Shown here one piece after another: positions 47,195 through 56,624 of a stretch of DNA of 64,000 bases. Positions within the stretch are counted from its first letter, which is position 1. Every line of letters starts with the position of its first letter. Source of the DNA: Helicobacter_J cappadocius (GTDB lineage: Bacteria > Campylobacterota > Campylobacteria > Campylobacterales > Helicobacteraceae). Position numbers and translations under genes: made by a program. The notes under the pieces were generated by a model. The model saw nothing but the letters and a program-made list of their open reading frames with translations. It did no database searches and had not been told where the DNA came from. The stretch is from the NCBI RefSeq assembly GCF_030686155.1, contig NZ_JAUPEV010000003.1, forward strand, positions 62,001 to 126,000, read 5' to 3'.

Positions 47195-47200
47195 TAGAAT
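47195..47200 (+). promoter_or_regulatory. Possible -10 box of the formate dehydrogenase operon
   Basis: TAGAAT lies 34 bases before the first gene of the operon, in the 136-base gap after cadA. There is no recognisable -35 element or operator. The call rests on position and base composition only. Confidence 0.35.
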
Positions 47201-47233
47201 CTTAATAACAAACTACAACCATAGGAAAACCCA

Positions 47234-48838
47234 ATGCCTGAGAATATACAAAAAGATCTCGGTAATTCAACACTCCATAGTGAAGTCTTTTTAGATGATT
47301 TTATGTTTGATTATGACGCGAAATCTATTATTTCTCAAAGTATTGAAACTTCAAAAGACTATTCAGATTTTTTAAATTATTATTCCGTGCAAGTTCAACC
47401 CACCTTGCTTCTAATAGGTGAAGGAAAGGAAGCTAAAAAATTTTTAGATACCGTTAAATCCTATCCAAAAATCCCTTATCAGGTCGGTCTTTTAAATGCA
47501 AAAGATATTATTTCAATTTCAGGAAATCTAGGTGAATTTGAAGCCAAAATCAAAATTTCCAATACAGAAAGCACACTAGAACCACAGATTGGAAAAGTTG
47601 AATTTTCACAGGCAGTTATTTTTTATGAAGATGATTATCTCACTCGCTTTATGGGTATAGAAAAAGCAAATGATTATAATGATGCTCTTGAGCTCTTACA
47701 AGCTTTAGATTCCCGTATAGGGGAATATAGATATGAAAAAAAAATCAATTACAACCCTGATTATTGTCAATATCTCCATCGCAGACCAAACAAACATCAA
47801 CAAGGGTATTGTCATAAATGTGCCGATATCTGCCCAACATTTGGAGTTGGAAAAGATGATTCATTAATGGAACTTGTTTTTTCCAAAATTGATTGCATTG
47901 GTTGTGGAAACTGTGTAAGCGTCTGCCCAAGTGGTGCACTAGAACGAGATGGATATGATAAAGAAGCTTTATTTGAAATCGCTAAGCTTTATAAAAATAA
48001 AACTCCTGTTGTGATGGATTTTGAAACTTTTACAACTTTAAAAAATTTTGATTTTTGCAATTGTGTTCCATTGCTACTCCCCCAAGTGAATTTTTTAAAT
48101 GAAATGTATCTGATGACCTTAATTCAAGAGAGTGGTTCGCAAATCATCATTTTTACAAAAAATCCTTCTGAAAACTTGATTGAAAGTGCTAAGCTAATCA
48201 ATAATATCTATAACTCTATTGCTTCCTTACAGACCGTTCATATCGTCAAAGAAACAAAATCTCTAATTCATCTATGTAATACCATTAAGCCCAATAACGA
48301 ACTATTTTACACCTATGCCCAAAACCAGAGAGAACCTTTGAGAAATATTTTTGCACAACGTTTGATGTTTTTAATAAAAAACAATGATTATGGAAAAATC
48401 AAAAATACCAAAACAAGCACATATGGAGAAATAATACTAAATCAAGATGCCTGCACATTATGCATGAGTTGTGTGGGAGCTTGTAATGTCAGAAGTTTAA
48501 GTGCTAATGCTTCAAACTTTTCCTTACAATTCAACCCATCTAGTTGCACATCTTGTGGATATTGCGTGGATTCCTGCCCTGAAAATGCAATATCTTTAGA
48601 ACTATCTGGTATTTCGCTCAACCCAAGCTGGTTTGAAAACAAAACATTAGCTCAAGATAAAATGTTTGAATGTATAGAGTGTAATAAACCTTTTGCCACA
48701 ACAAAATCTATTCAAAAAATAAAGTCTATTATGCTTCCTGTATTCCAGAATGATGAGGCAAAAATCAGATCCTTAGAATGTTGCCCTGATTGCAAGGTAA
48801 AAGTAATGTTTGAAAAAAATTTTGAGGCATTTATATGA
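47234..48838 (+). CDS. Poly-[4Fe-4S] ferredoxin-like protein of the formate dehydrogenase locus
   Basis: The 534-residue protein lacks a signal peptide. It has one atypical Cys group (C178, C193, C196, C200), a classic ferredoxin motif (C221, C224, C227, C231), two further adjacent ones (C407-C417 and C438-C448) and a C-terminal set (C480, C483, C516, C517, C520) that could bind zinc or a cluster. The N-terminal 170 residues are unlike anything I recognise. Its stop overlaps the TorD-like gene by 4 nt. It may deliver electrons or assist assembly of FdhA; the role is inferred from its place. Confidence 0.8.
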   Translation: MPENIQKDLGNSTLHSEVFLDDFMFDYDAKSIISQSIETSKDYSDFLNYYSVQVQPTLLLIGEGKEAKKFLDTVKSYPKIPYQVGLLNAKDIISISGNLGEFEAKIKISNTESTLEPQIGKVEFSQAVIFYEDDYLTRFMGIEKANDYNDALELLQALDSRIGEYRYEKKINYNPDYCQYLHRRPNKHQQGYCHKCADICPTFGVGKDDSLMELVFSKIDCIGCGNCVSVCPSGALERDGYDKEALFEIAKLYKNKTPVVMDFETFTTLKNFDFCNCVPLLLPQVNFLNEMYLMTLIQESGSQIIIFTKNPSENLIESAKLINNIYNSIASLQTVHIVKETKSLIHLCNTIKPNNELFYTYAQNQREPLRNIFAQRLMFLIKNNDYGKIKNTKTSTYGEIILNQDACTLCMSCVGACNVRSLSANASNFSLQFNPSSCTSCGYCVDSCPENAISLELSGISLNPSWFENKTLAQDKMFECIECNKPFATTKSIQKIKSIMLPVFQNDEAKIRSLECCPDCKVKVMFEKNFEAFI

Positions 48839-49461
48839 TGGAACACAAAAAAAACATTGGGGAAGAAATCATCCAAGCGAGAATATTATATTATGATTTT
48901 TTTACGGGTCTATTTTTATTTGAGCTTTTAAAAAATCGCGCTGAGATTTTAAAAAAACAAATCAAGATTCTCAAAGATTTCGCTTTTACTGATGGCAATG
49001 TAGAGGATTTTAGGATAATCGAAAAAGAATTAAATACAAATGGAATCGGTGCTTTTATTCAAGAATTCACAGCATTATTTTCGCTTCCCTTTGTGCCAAA
49101 TAATCGCTCAGCACAACCACTCTCTCCTGTCTATCTCTATCTTTCATATTACCTAGAAGGTTGTATTGGGGGCAAAAGTCTCTCAATGGCAAAAGATATT
49201 CTCAAATCATCAAGCTTTTATCTAAACTCCACATTTTTAAAAGAAACTGAAGAAAATCTAGGTGTTCTTTTACTTACAATGGAACATTTGCTTCAAAATA
49301 AAGATGATAATGCCAATAAACTTTTTAATAAATGTATAGCCCCTATGATGCAGCCCATCACACAAGGCATTTCAAAACGCAAAGATTGTATGCTATATGG
49401 GCATATCAATAATATCTTTGTAGAGTTCTTAGAACTAGAAAAAAAGATATGGCTGGAATAA
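48835..49461 (+). CDS. TorD/NarJ-family redox enzyme maturation chaperone
   Basis: The 208-residue helical protein fits the TorD/DmsD group. It has the helical layout with the family's LFSLPFVPNNRSAQPLSPVY stretch near the middle and a compact helical C terminus. Such chaperones hold molybdo-enzymes until cofactor loading and bind their Tat signal peptides. It lies just before a Tat peptide gene and fdhA, the likely client. The start is one of two adjacent ATG codons and overlaps the upstream stop by 4 nt. Confidence 0.8.
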   Translation: MMEHKKNIGEEIIQARILYYDFFTGLFLFELLKNRAEILKKQIKILKDFAFTDGNVEDFRIIEKELNTNGIGAFIQEFTALFSLPFVPNNRSAQPLSPVYLYLSYYLEGCIGGKSLSMAKDILKSSSFYLNSTFLKETEENLGVLLLTMEHLLQNKDDNANKLFNKCIAPMMQPITQGISKRKDCMLYGHINNIFVEFLELEKKIWLE

Positions 49462-49523
49462 TCGCATAAAAGTGCTAAATGGCATTTTTATGGGGTTATC
49501 CCAAAAACTTTCAAGGAGGCAAA

Positions 49524-49727
49524 ATGAAAGAAAATTCTCGGCGGAAATTTCTAAAAAATACTACAAAGGTTGGTGCAATAGCTGCTGTAGGGGGACTAGT
49601 AATCAATAGTTGTAGTAACAATGAAGTCAAACAAAGTGGAGTTATAGTGGGCAAATCCAACAAAGAAGAAATCCTCTATCAAGGGAATACAAAATACTGG
49701 AAAACATATTATTCAGTGGCCAAATAA
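49524..49727 (+). CDS. Small Tat-signal protein of the formate dehydrogenase region
   Basis: The 67-residue product begins at the ATG at 49524 with AAGGAGG before it; a form with 15 more residues has no ribosome site. Residues 1-30 are a twin-arginine signal (SRRKFLK, then a hydrophobic stretch ending VINSC). The rest ends in a conserved-looking YQGNTKYWKTYYSVAK tail. This fits the small protein family found upstream of fdhA in epsilonproteobacteria (named formate dehydrogenase region Tat target, by memory). Its Cys could be a lipid site or a ligand. Function is unknown. Confidence 0.85.
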   Translation: MKENSRRKFLKNTTKVGAIAAVGGLVINSCSNNEVKQSGVIVGKSNKEEILYQGNTKYWKTYYSVAK

Positions 49728-49743
49728 ACAAAAAGGAAGAAAA

Positions 49744-52563
49744 ATGAGCGAAATCAACAACAAGACACAATCGCGTCGTACTTTTATGAAAATGTCCGCA
49801 TTAGCTGGTGTGGCTGGTTTGTCTCAAGCTTTAGGGAATGATACAAAAGATATTCTCAAACAAGCAAACAAACAAGAATTAAGCGAGGCATATCCAGGTT
49901 CTGTAAAAATAAAAACTATCTGCACACACTGCTCTGTGGGATGTGGGATTATTGCAGAAGTAAAAGATGGTGTATGGGTAAGACAAGAAGTAGCACAAGA
50001 TCATCCTATTTCTCAAGGAGGACACTGTTGCAAGGGTGCTGATATGATAGATCGTGCTAGAAGCGAAACACGTTTGCGTTATCCTATTGAAAAAGTTAAT
50101 GGTAAATGGGAGAGAACTGATTGGGATTCTGCAATGGATAAAATTGCCACTCAATTAAGTGATATTCGAGAGAAAAATGGTCCTGATAGTGTGATGTTTA
50201 TTGGATCTGCAAAAGTTAGCAACGAACAAAGTTATTACATCCGAAAATTTGCTGCATTTTTTGGAACAAACAATATAGATCACCAAGCCAGAATCTGACA
50301 CAGCCCAACAGTCGCCGGTGTGGCGAATACATTCGGGTATGGTGGAATGACAAATCACTTAGGAGATATGCAATTTTCCAAATTCATCTTAATTATTGGT
50401 GCAAATCCTGCCGTAAATCACCCTGTGGGAATGGTACATATATTACGAGCAAAAGAAGCTGGAGCACATATTGTATGTGTTGATCCACATTTTAGCAAAA
50501 CAGCTGCAAAAGCCGATGAATATGTTCGAATCAGAAGTGGAACAGATGTGGCATTTGTATATGGAATGCTCAATTATATTTATACTCAAAAACTCTACGA
50601 TGAAAAATATCTCAAAGAGCGAGTATATGGCTATGAGGAAATCTTCAGAGAAGCTCAAAAATATCCATTAGATGAGGTGGCAAATATCACTGGAATACCT
50701 GTAGATACGATCAAAAAAGTAGCTAGAGAAATGGCACAAGCCAAACCAGCATCGCTAATTTGGAATCAAGGGCTCACGCAACACACCGTAGGAACAAACA
50801 ATACACGCATAATGCCAATTTTACAACTAGTCTTAGGCAATATTGGCAAAAATGGTGGGGGTGTAAATATCCTAAGAGGGCATGATAATGTTCAAGGAGC
50901 TTCGGATATGGGAAATCTCTCTGATAGTCTTCCAGGTTATTATGGACTAGGCGAAGGATCTTGGAAGCATTTTTGCACTCACTGGGATGTGGATTATGAA
51001 TGGATGCAAAAACGATTTGCCTCTAAAGAGATGATGCAAAAAACAGGCTATGCTCTTTCGACTTGGAGATTTGGAGTTTTAGATGAAGAAAATTTTGCTA
51101 ACAACGACAATACTCCTATCAAAGCACTTGTAGTTATCGGAAATGGCATTTCAACAACTTCGCTACTAGATAAAACAAAAGCCGCTCTTGACAAGCTTGA
51201 TTTGGTGGTATTTATCGATCCTTATGTCAATGATGTAGCCGTAATTACAGATAGAACAGATAATCTATTTTTACTTCCTGCGGCTTCTCAAATGGAATCA
51301 AGCGGTTCTGTAGCAGCAACAAATAGAGGATATCAGTGGCGATATCAAGTGATGAAGCCGATGTTTGAATGCAGAGAAGACCACGAAATTTTATTTGATC
51401 TTGCCCAAAGGCTTGGATTTAAAGAAGAATTCCAAAAGTCTCTATATAACATCGCAAAAAAAGAAGGTCGAAAAGAGTTTATATGGCCAGATGATGCTAC
51501 CACAGAAATGGCTCAAAGTATTCGTAGCATAGGATTACAGGGTATGAGTGCAAAACGTTTAAAAGAGCATTGTGATAATTGGCATATGTTTGATAAAGTT
51601 ACTCTAGCAGGGATGGGGCCTATGAAAAATCAATACTATGGGTTACCTTGGCCTTGTTGGAGCGAAAAACATCCTGGCACTCCTGTGATGTATAACGACT
51701 CTATTCCCGTAATGCAAGGTGGAATGGGCTTTAGAGTGAATTGGGGAGTGAAAGCCCCTGATGGCACAAATCTATTAAGCCCTAGGAAATTACCAAATTC
51801 AAAAATAGCTGGTCACCCTGCGATTACAAGTGATAATATCGAGGAAGTTTTAGGTATCAAACTTACAGAAAAAGAAAAAGCAAGTGTCAAGGGGACTTCA
51901 TTTTCAACTGGTACGACAAATATCCTGGTAGAAAAATCCCTTCAGGCAGGGGTATGCCCTTATGGAAACGGAAAAGCTAGGATGATTGTATGGGATTGGT
52001 ATGATAAAATCCCAATTCATCGAGAACCCTTACATAGCTATCGCCCTGATTTAATACAGAAATACCCAACTTTTCCTGATAAAAAAAATAATTTCAGAGC
52101 TAATCTTAAATATATCTCAAGACAGAAGGAAAAGGATTGGAAAAAAGAATACCCTCTCAATATGCTCACAGGAAGACTTGTCGCACATATGGGTACGGGA
52201 ACTGAAACAAGGAGTGCAAAATATCTAGCAGAAATATATCATGAGATGTTTGTAGAAATCCATCCAAATACCGCCCTAAATCTGAATATTAATGATGGGG
52301 ATGATGTTTGGGTATATGGCACAAGTGGAACCAAAATCCTTGTAAAAGCAAAATATTCTTATCGTGTAGATGAAGGCAGTGTATTTTTGCCCCAAAATTT
52401 CTCTGGTATCTATGAAGGCAAAAATCTTATTGATAGATATCCTGAAGGAACTAGGCCCTATGCAATAGGAGAGGCAGCCTCCATGATAACAAGCTATGGT
52501 TTTGACTACAATACTGCCTGTCCTGAAACCAAATGCGGTTTATGTCGTATAGAAAAAGCATAA
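49744..52563 (+). CDS. fdhA: Formate dehydrogenase large subunit, selenocysteine-containing
   Basis: FdhA oxidises formate in the periplasm with a Mo/W-bis-pterin cofactor. The gene is a single 939-residue frame interrupted by an in-frame TGA at 50296, read as selenocysteine at residue 185 in the context HQARI-U-HSPTVAG, the known catalytic site. A Tat signal (SRRTFMK, R11/R12) starts it. The [4Fe-4S] ligands are C60, C63, C67 and C95 or C96. The C terminus has the molydopterin-binding region with GRLVAHMGTGTETR. The parts 49744-50298 and 50320-52563 are halves of one gene. AAGGAAG precedes the ATG. Confidence 0.96.
50296..50333 (+). promoter_or_regulatory. Selenocysteine UGA codon and bacterial SECIS hairpin
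   Basis: The UGA at 50296-50298 is followed by a hairpin whose apical stem is UCGCC (50312-50316) with GGCGA (50322-50326) and loop GGUGU, beginning 19 bases after the UGA. Bacterial SECIS elements carry a GU in this loop at this spacing to bind SelB. selA, selB and selC must be elsewhere in the genome. Confidence 0.85.
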
Positions 52564-52572
52564 GGAGAGAAT

Positions 52573-53226
52573 ATGAACGCTACAAACACAAATAATCCAA
52601 ACCTAGATTCTGGGGGTTTTACCTTGCAAGATCACTCTAGGATTAAATTTTATTGCGATGACAATCGCTGTATTGACTGCCACGGCTGTGATGTTGCTTG
52701 CAAGGAAGCTCATCATCTCCCTGTAGGAGTCAATCGTAGAAGAGTGGTCACCATCAACGAAGGTATTGTAGGAAAAGAAAGGTCTTTATCTATCGCTTGT
52801 ATGCATTGTTCAGACGCTCCTTGTGCAAAAGTATGCCCTGTGGATTGTTTTTATATAAGAGCTGATGGAATCGTGCTACACAACAAAGAAACCTGTATTG
52901 GTTGTGGATATTGTCTATATGCGTGTCCTTTTGGTGCTCCACAGTTCCCTACTAGTGATGTCTTTGGTTCTAGGGGTTCGATGGATAAATGCACCTTCTG
53001 TGCAGGAGGTCCTGCCCCCACACATAGCGAGAAAGAATACAGACTATATGGACAAAACCGGATCGCAGAAGGAAAAGTACCTGCTTGTGCAGCCATGTGC
53101 TCTACCAAAGCACTCCTAGCTGGAAGCTCTAAAGAAGTCAGTTCTATTATCCGAACACGAACTTTTGCACGTGGACACGAAACCGTACAAGCTCCATATA
53201 TTTGGAGCAAAGCTTATGGAGAATAA
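52573..53226 (+). CDS. fdhB: Formate dehydrogenase iron-sulphur subunit
   Basis: FdhB passes electrons from FdhA to the cytochrome. The 217-residue protein has four Cys groups for [4Fe-4S] clusters: C33, C36, C39, C43; then CMHCSDAPCAKVCP; CIGCGYCLYACP; and CTFCAGG with CAAMC. It has no signal peptide of its own, so it is likely exported with FdhA by the Tat pathway. AAGGAG lies 6 nt before the ATG, 9 nt after fdhA. Confidence 0.95.
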   Translation: MNATNTNNPNLDSGGFTLQDHSRIKFYCDDNRCIDCHGCDVACKEAHHLPVGVNRRRVVTINEGIVGKERSLSIACMHCSDAPCAKVCPVDCFYIRADGIVLHNKETCIGCGYCLYACPFGAPQFPTSDVFGSRGSMDKCTFCAGGPAPTHSEKEYRLYGQNRIAEGKVPACAAMCSTKALLAGSSKEVSSIIRTRTFARGHETVQAPYIWSKAYGE

Positions 53227-53227
53227 A

Positions 53228-54286
53228 ATGATCAAAACAAAATCTCCACTCAATGACATATCAAATTATTTTTGCTATTTTGCTAGAAGCTATTTTGGTG
53301 TTGTATTCATATTGGCATTTTTATTATTCCCTGCAAAAAATGTTCTAGGAGCTGAAGCCTCACACAACACTCAAAAATCCCTAGATTTTAACTATAACAA
53401 AAAAATTTATGGCACCAATCAGATAGAGGCTATCAAAAATTGGGGTCTTCATTCCCCCACTTCTGGTGTAGTCAGTGGTCCAGTTACACAAATGAATGGA
53501 TTAAATATCAGCGTACTTAATAATGGAGAAAAAATCACAGGAATTCGTGGAATAAAAGGACTTGGTGAAAGTTTTACTATCTTGCAACATAGGTTTTTTG
53601 CTCCGATTTTTTTAGCAGTGATTATTTTAACCATCGCTGTATTTTTTGGGCATCACAAAATCATAGGGTCTCTAAAGTTTGATCATCATAGCAAAAAATT
53701 CAAGGTATTTTCAAAATACAATATTATTGTGCATTGGGGAAGTGCTATTCCCTTTATCATAATTTGTCTCACCGGCTTAGCTATGGTTTTTGGAGATAAA
53801 CTCGGCGGAGGAACACCTATAAGAGTCGCTAAAAATATCCATTTTTTTGCCACTTTTGTATTTCTTGTATTTGGTGTTTTGATGTTTTTAATGTGGGTTA
53901 GAGCCTCTATGTTTAAACTCTATGATATAGAGTGGTTCAAGATCATGGGAGGATACCTCTCAAAAAATCAAAATTCTATTCCTGCTGGAAAATTTAATGC
54001 TGGTCAAAAAATGTGGTTTTGGATAGCCACAATCGGTGGATTTTTAATGGGTGCAACGGGTCTTGTTATGCATTATTTTTATGGAGATATTAATTTTTTG
54101 CGTCTAAGTGCTATTATTCATAATGTGCTTGGATTTGGCGTTATAGCAATGCTTATCACCCATATTTATATGTCTGTATTTGCCATTGAAGGGGCGTTAG
54201 AATCTATTTTAAATGGAGAAATGGGAGAAGAAGAATTAGCTATTATGCATAGTTTTTATTACAAGGAACTAATGAATGAAAGCTGA
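53228..54286 (+). CDS. fdhC: Formate dehydrogenase cytochrome b subunit
   Basis: FdhC carries electrons to menaquinone in the inner membrane. The ATG at 53228 has GGAG 6 nt upstream and lies 1 nt after the fdhB stop, giving 352 residues; a form from 53165 deep inside fdhB is rejected. An N-terminal signal-like helix (about 20-40) and a periplasmic stretch precede four transmembrane helices. His residues in the helices (HWGSAIPF, NIHFFATF, IIHNVLGFG, LITHIYMS) are the likely haem b ligands. It overlaps fdhD by 11 nt. Confidence 0.94.
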   Translation: MIKTKSPLNDISNYFCYFARSYFGVVFILAFLLFPAKNVLGAEASHNTQKSLDFNYNKKIYGTNQIEAIKNWGLHSPTSGVVSGPVTQMNGLNISVLNNGEKITGIRGIKGLGESFTILQHRFFAPIFLAVIILTIAVFFGHHKIIGSLKFDHHSKKFKVFSKYNIIVHWGSAIPFIIICLTGLAMVFGDKLGGGTPIRVAKNIHFFATFVFLVFGVLMFLMWVRASMFKLYDIEWFKIMGGYLSKNQNSIPAGKFNAGQKMWFWIATIGGFLMGATGLVMHYFYGDINFLRLSAIIHNVLGFGVIAMLITHIYMSVFAIEGALESILNGEMGEEELAIMHSFYYKELMNES

Positions 54287-55073
54287 GACTTTCATCGCAG
54301 AGATTCCTTGCGTTATAGTTTATAAAGATTCCTGTAAAACTAGCACCACAAAAGATACAGTTATCACAGAAGAACGTATTGCTTTATATCTAAATGGCAA
54401 AAAAATCATCTCCACAATGAGCATACCCATAGATCAAGACGCTCATGCAGTAGGGTTTTTACTATCTGAAGGAGTGATTGAAAAAATAGAGGATATAACA
54501 AATATTTTTATATCTGATGATGGGTTGAGTGTGTTTATTGACTCAAAAATCAATGAAGAAAATATTTCAAATCTCTACCACGAAAAGACTTTGACCTCTG
54601 GATGTTGTGTTGGTGTTACGGGGAATTTTGAAGGAAAAATCATAGAAAAATTTATTTCCTCACATATGAAAGTATCTCTAAAAAGGATTTGGAAACTCTT
54701 AGAAGAATTTGACTCTAATAACGAGCTTTTCAAGCTCACAGGTTGCGTTCATCAGGCCATATTAGCTTTAGAAAATAATGAATGTGTAATCTCTCAAGAC
54801 GTAGGTCGCCACAATGCAATAGACAAAGTCGTAGGTAAAGCAAAGCTATCTGGCTTGGATACATCAACTGCCATACTCCTAGTAAGCGGACGCTTGTCTA
54901 TGGAAATGATTATCAAAGCAGCTATGCACGATATCCCTATCATTATCTCACGAGCTGCAAGTACGCAACTTGGAATCAAAACTGCTCAAATGCTAGGCAT
55001 TACGCTTATAGGATTTGCTAGAAATGATAAACTAAATATCTATACTCATCCTGCTAGGATTGCATTAGAATAA
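54276..55073 (+). CDS. fdhD: Formate dehydrogenase sulphurtransferase FdhD
   Basis: FdhD moves sulphur from a desulfurase to the molybdenum cofactor, a step needed for FdhA activity. The 265 residues have the family's SIPIDQDAHAVGFLLSEGVI, GCVHQAILA and DVGRHNAIDKVVGKA segments. The usual CxxC sulphur-carrying loop is replaced by TSGCCVGVTG with adjacent C110 and C111. AAGGA lies 8 nt before the ATG. The gene is coupled to fdhC and is followed 2 nt later by miaA. Confidence 0.94.
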   Translation: MKAETFIAEIPCVIVYKDSCKTSTTKDTVITEERIALYLNGKKIISTMSIPIDQDAHAVGFLLSEGVIEKIEDITNIFISDDGLSVFIDSKINEENISNLYHEKTLTSGCCVGVTGNFEGKIIEKFISSHMKVSLKRIWKLLEEFDSNNELFKLTGCVHQAILALENNECVISQDVGRHNAIDKVVGKAKLSGLDTSTAILLVSGRLSMEMIIKAAMHDIPIIISRAASTQLGIKTAQMLGITLIGFARNDKLNIYTHPARIALE

Positions 55074-55075
55074 AA

Positions 55076-55972
55076 ATGAAAAATATCAATCTTATCGCCA
55101 TTTTAGGACCTACAGCAAGTGGAAAATCTGCTCTTGCACTGGAGATCGCAAAGGCCATAGACGCAGAAATATTCTCGCTAGATTCTTTGAGTATTTACAG
55201 AGAAATAGACATCGCCTCTGCAAAACCAAAAAAAATAGAGCTTGAGGCAGTCAAACATTATGGAATTGATGAACTTAACATCACCGAAGCCAACAATGCA
55301 ATGGTTTTCAAAAACCTCCTAGAGGATACCATCAAAACTACACAAAAACAAACTCTTCTAATCGTGGGTGGAAGTAGTTTTTATCTCAAATCCATTATTG
55401 AAGGGTTGAGTCCTATTCCTACTATTTCATCTGCTCAAAAAGAAGAAATCAACGCTCATATCACTTCTATAAAAAACCCTTATGAATTCCTGCAACAAAT
55501 AGATCTAAGCTATGCAAATTGCATTAAACCAAATGATACCTATCGAACACACAAGGCTTTAGAAATATTTTTCAATACCCAAATCAAGCCAAGTGAATAT
55601 TTTAGATCTCATCCTAAAATTCCCTTTCCCTATTCCATTAAACTCTATGAGATAGAAATTGAACGTGAAACCCTAAGAGCTAGAATCGCCCAAAGAACAG
55701 ATCAAATGATAACCGAAGGTATCGTGGAAGAGATAGCTTCTTTGGTTCAAAAATATCCTAAAGATTCCCAACCCTTCAAAGCTATTGGGGCAAAAGAATG
55801 TATTTCATATTTAGAAGGTCATATCAATTATGCAGAAATAGCTCCTCTAATTTCAACACATACATCTCAATTAGCCAAAAGACAAATTACTTTTAATAGA
55901 ACACAATTTAAAAATATCTCTCAATTATCTTCTAAAGAAATATATGAAAATATTTTATATATTTTAAAATAA
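55076..55972 (+). CDS. miaA: tRNA dimethylallyltransferase
   Basis: MiaA adds an isopentenyl group to A37 of tRNAs that read codons starting with U. The 298-residue protein has the P-loop GPTASGKS at 11-18, the LDSLSIYREIDIASAKP and GGSSFYLKS segments and a FKAIGAKE motif near the C terminus. It starts 2 nt after fdhD with no clear ribosome site, so its translation is likely coupled to fdhD although the functions are unrelated. Confidence 0.96.
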   Translation: MKNINLIAILGPTASGKSALALEIAKAIDAEIFSLDSLSIYREIDIASAKPKKIELEAVKHYGIDELNITEANNAMVFKNLLEDTIKTTQKQTLLIVGGSSFYLKSIIEGLSPIPTISSAQKEEINAHITSIKNPYEFLQQIDLSYANCIKPNDTYRTHKALEIFFNTQIKPSEYFRSHPKIPFPYSIKLYEIEIERETLRARIAQRTDQMITEGIVEEIASLVQKYPKDSQPFKAIGAKECISYLEGHINYAEIAPLISTHTSQLAKRQITFNRTQFKNISQLSSKEIYENILYILK

Positions 55973-56006
55973 TCATTATAATTTTATTTATTTTTAGGAG
56001 TTGAAT

Positions 56007-56624
56007 ATGGATTTAAAAAATATTATTGAGAGTAGGGATAGACAAATTCATGAATACAGAGACTTAATAATGTCTTTGGATGACCTTAACGATCTAGATG
56101 AAACCAAGAATTTAAAATATTTTCTGCATTGCAAAAAAGACCTATTGGTAAGTTTGAATGTAGAAAATTATCAGGATGTAGTTAAAAAATTAGAAATTAT
56201 TAATGAAAAAATCTATATATCTTCAAATATACTGAGAAACAAAATCACTGGTCTTAGATGCGGAAAATTCAATCCTACTCTTCAAAAATTAACAGCAAAA
56301 GATAATAAATTAAAGTTTGCAGATATTATCAATTTGGGTATCAATCATCAGTTTATCAGTACCTTTATATTTTTTCTTATCGGTGGATTTGTATTCAGTA
56401 TATATTTTCTAGAAATAGGTTATTTTCCAACCCTCAACAAGGAAAGTTTTATATATTTTCTATTTCTTTTATCTAGTATTGGTATATTATATACCTTTTT
56501 ATTTCTATTTATTCCTATTATAGTGCAAAAAATATTCTTAAAAATATTTAATATACAATATATTAATAAAAATAAAAAAAATATTATTTATAATATTTAT
56601 TTTAATAATATCAGGTATATTTGA
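56007..56624 (+). CDS. Uncharacterised membrane protein, 5' part of a probably frameshifted gene
   Basis: The frame starts at the ATG at 56007 with AGGAG 6 nt upstream; a TTG two codons earlier is less likely. The first 105 residues are charged and soluble; two hydrophobic helices lie at about 113-135 and 147-175. After an A8 tract at 56574-56581 the sequence turns Asn/Tyr-rich (NIIYNIYFNNIRYI) and ends at 56624. A hydrophobic continuation is open in the +1 frame from the tract onwards, so this is probably the first 191 residues of a longer protein of about 417. I do not recognise the family. Confidence 0.65.
   Translation: MDLKNIIESRDRQIHEYRDLIMSLDDLNDLDETKNLKYFLHCKKDLLVSLNVENYQDVVKKLEIINEKIYISSNILRNKITGLRCGKFNPTLQKLTAKDNKLKFADIINLGINHQFISTFIFFLIGGFVFSIYFLEIGYFPTLNKESFIYFLFLLSSIGILYTFLFLFIPIIVQKIFLKIFNIQYINKNKKNIIYNIYFNNIRYI

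Noticed and set aside
49468..49489. Hairpin between the TorD-like gene and the small Tat gene as a terminator
   Set aside because: The 8-base stem contains a G-T pair and has no independent T run after it, and it lies inside an operon. An attenuator remains possible but cannot be supported.
49744..52563. fdhA read as two genes or as a pseudogene with a premature stop
   Set aside because: The TGA lies at the known catalytic selenocysteine site, both halves are in frame and a SECIS-like hairpin follows.
53165..53227. fdhC start deep within fdhB
   Set aside because: No ribosome site is present there, and the ATG at 53228 has GGAG at the right distance and follows the fdhB stop by one base.
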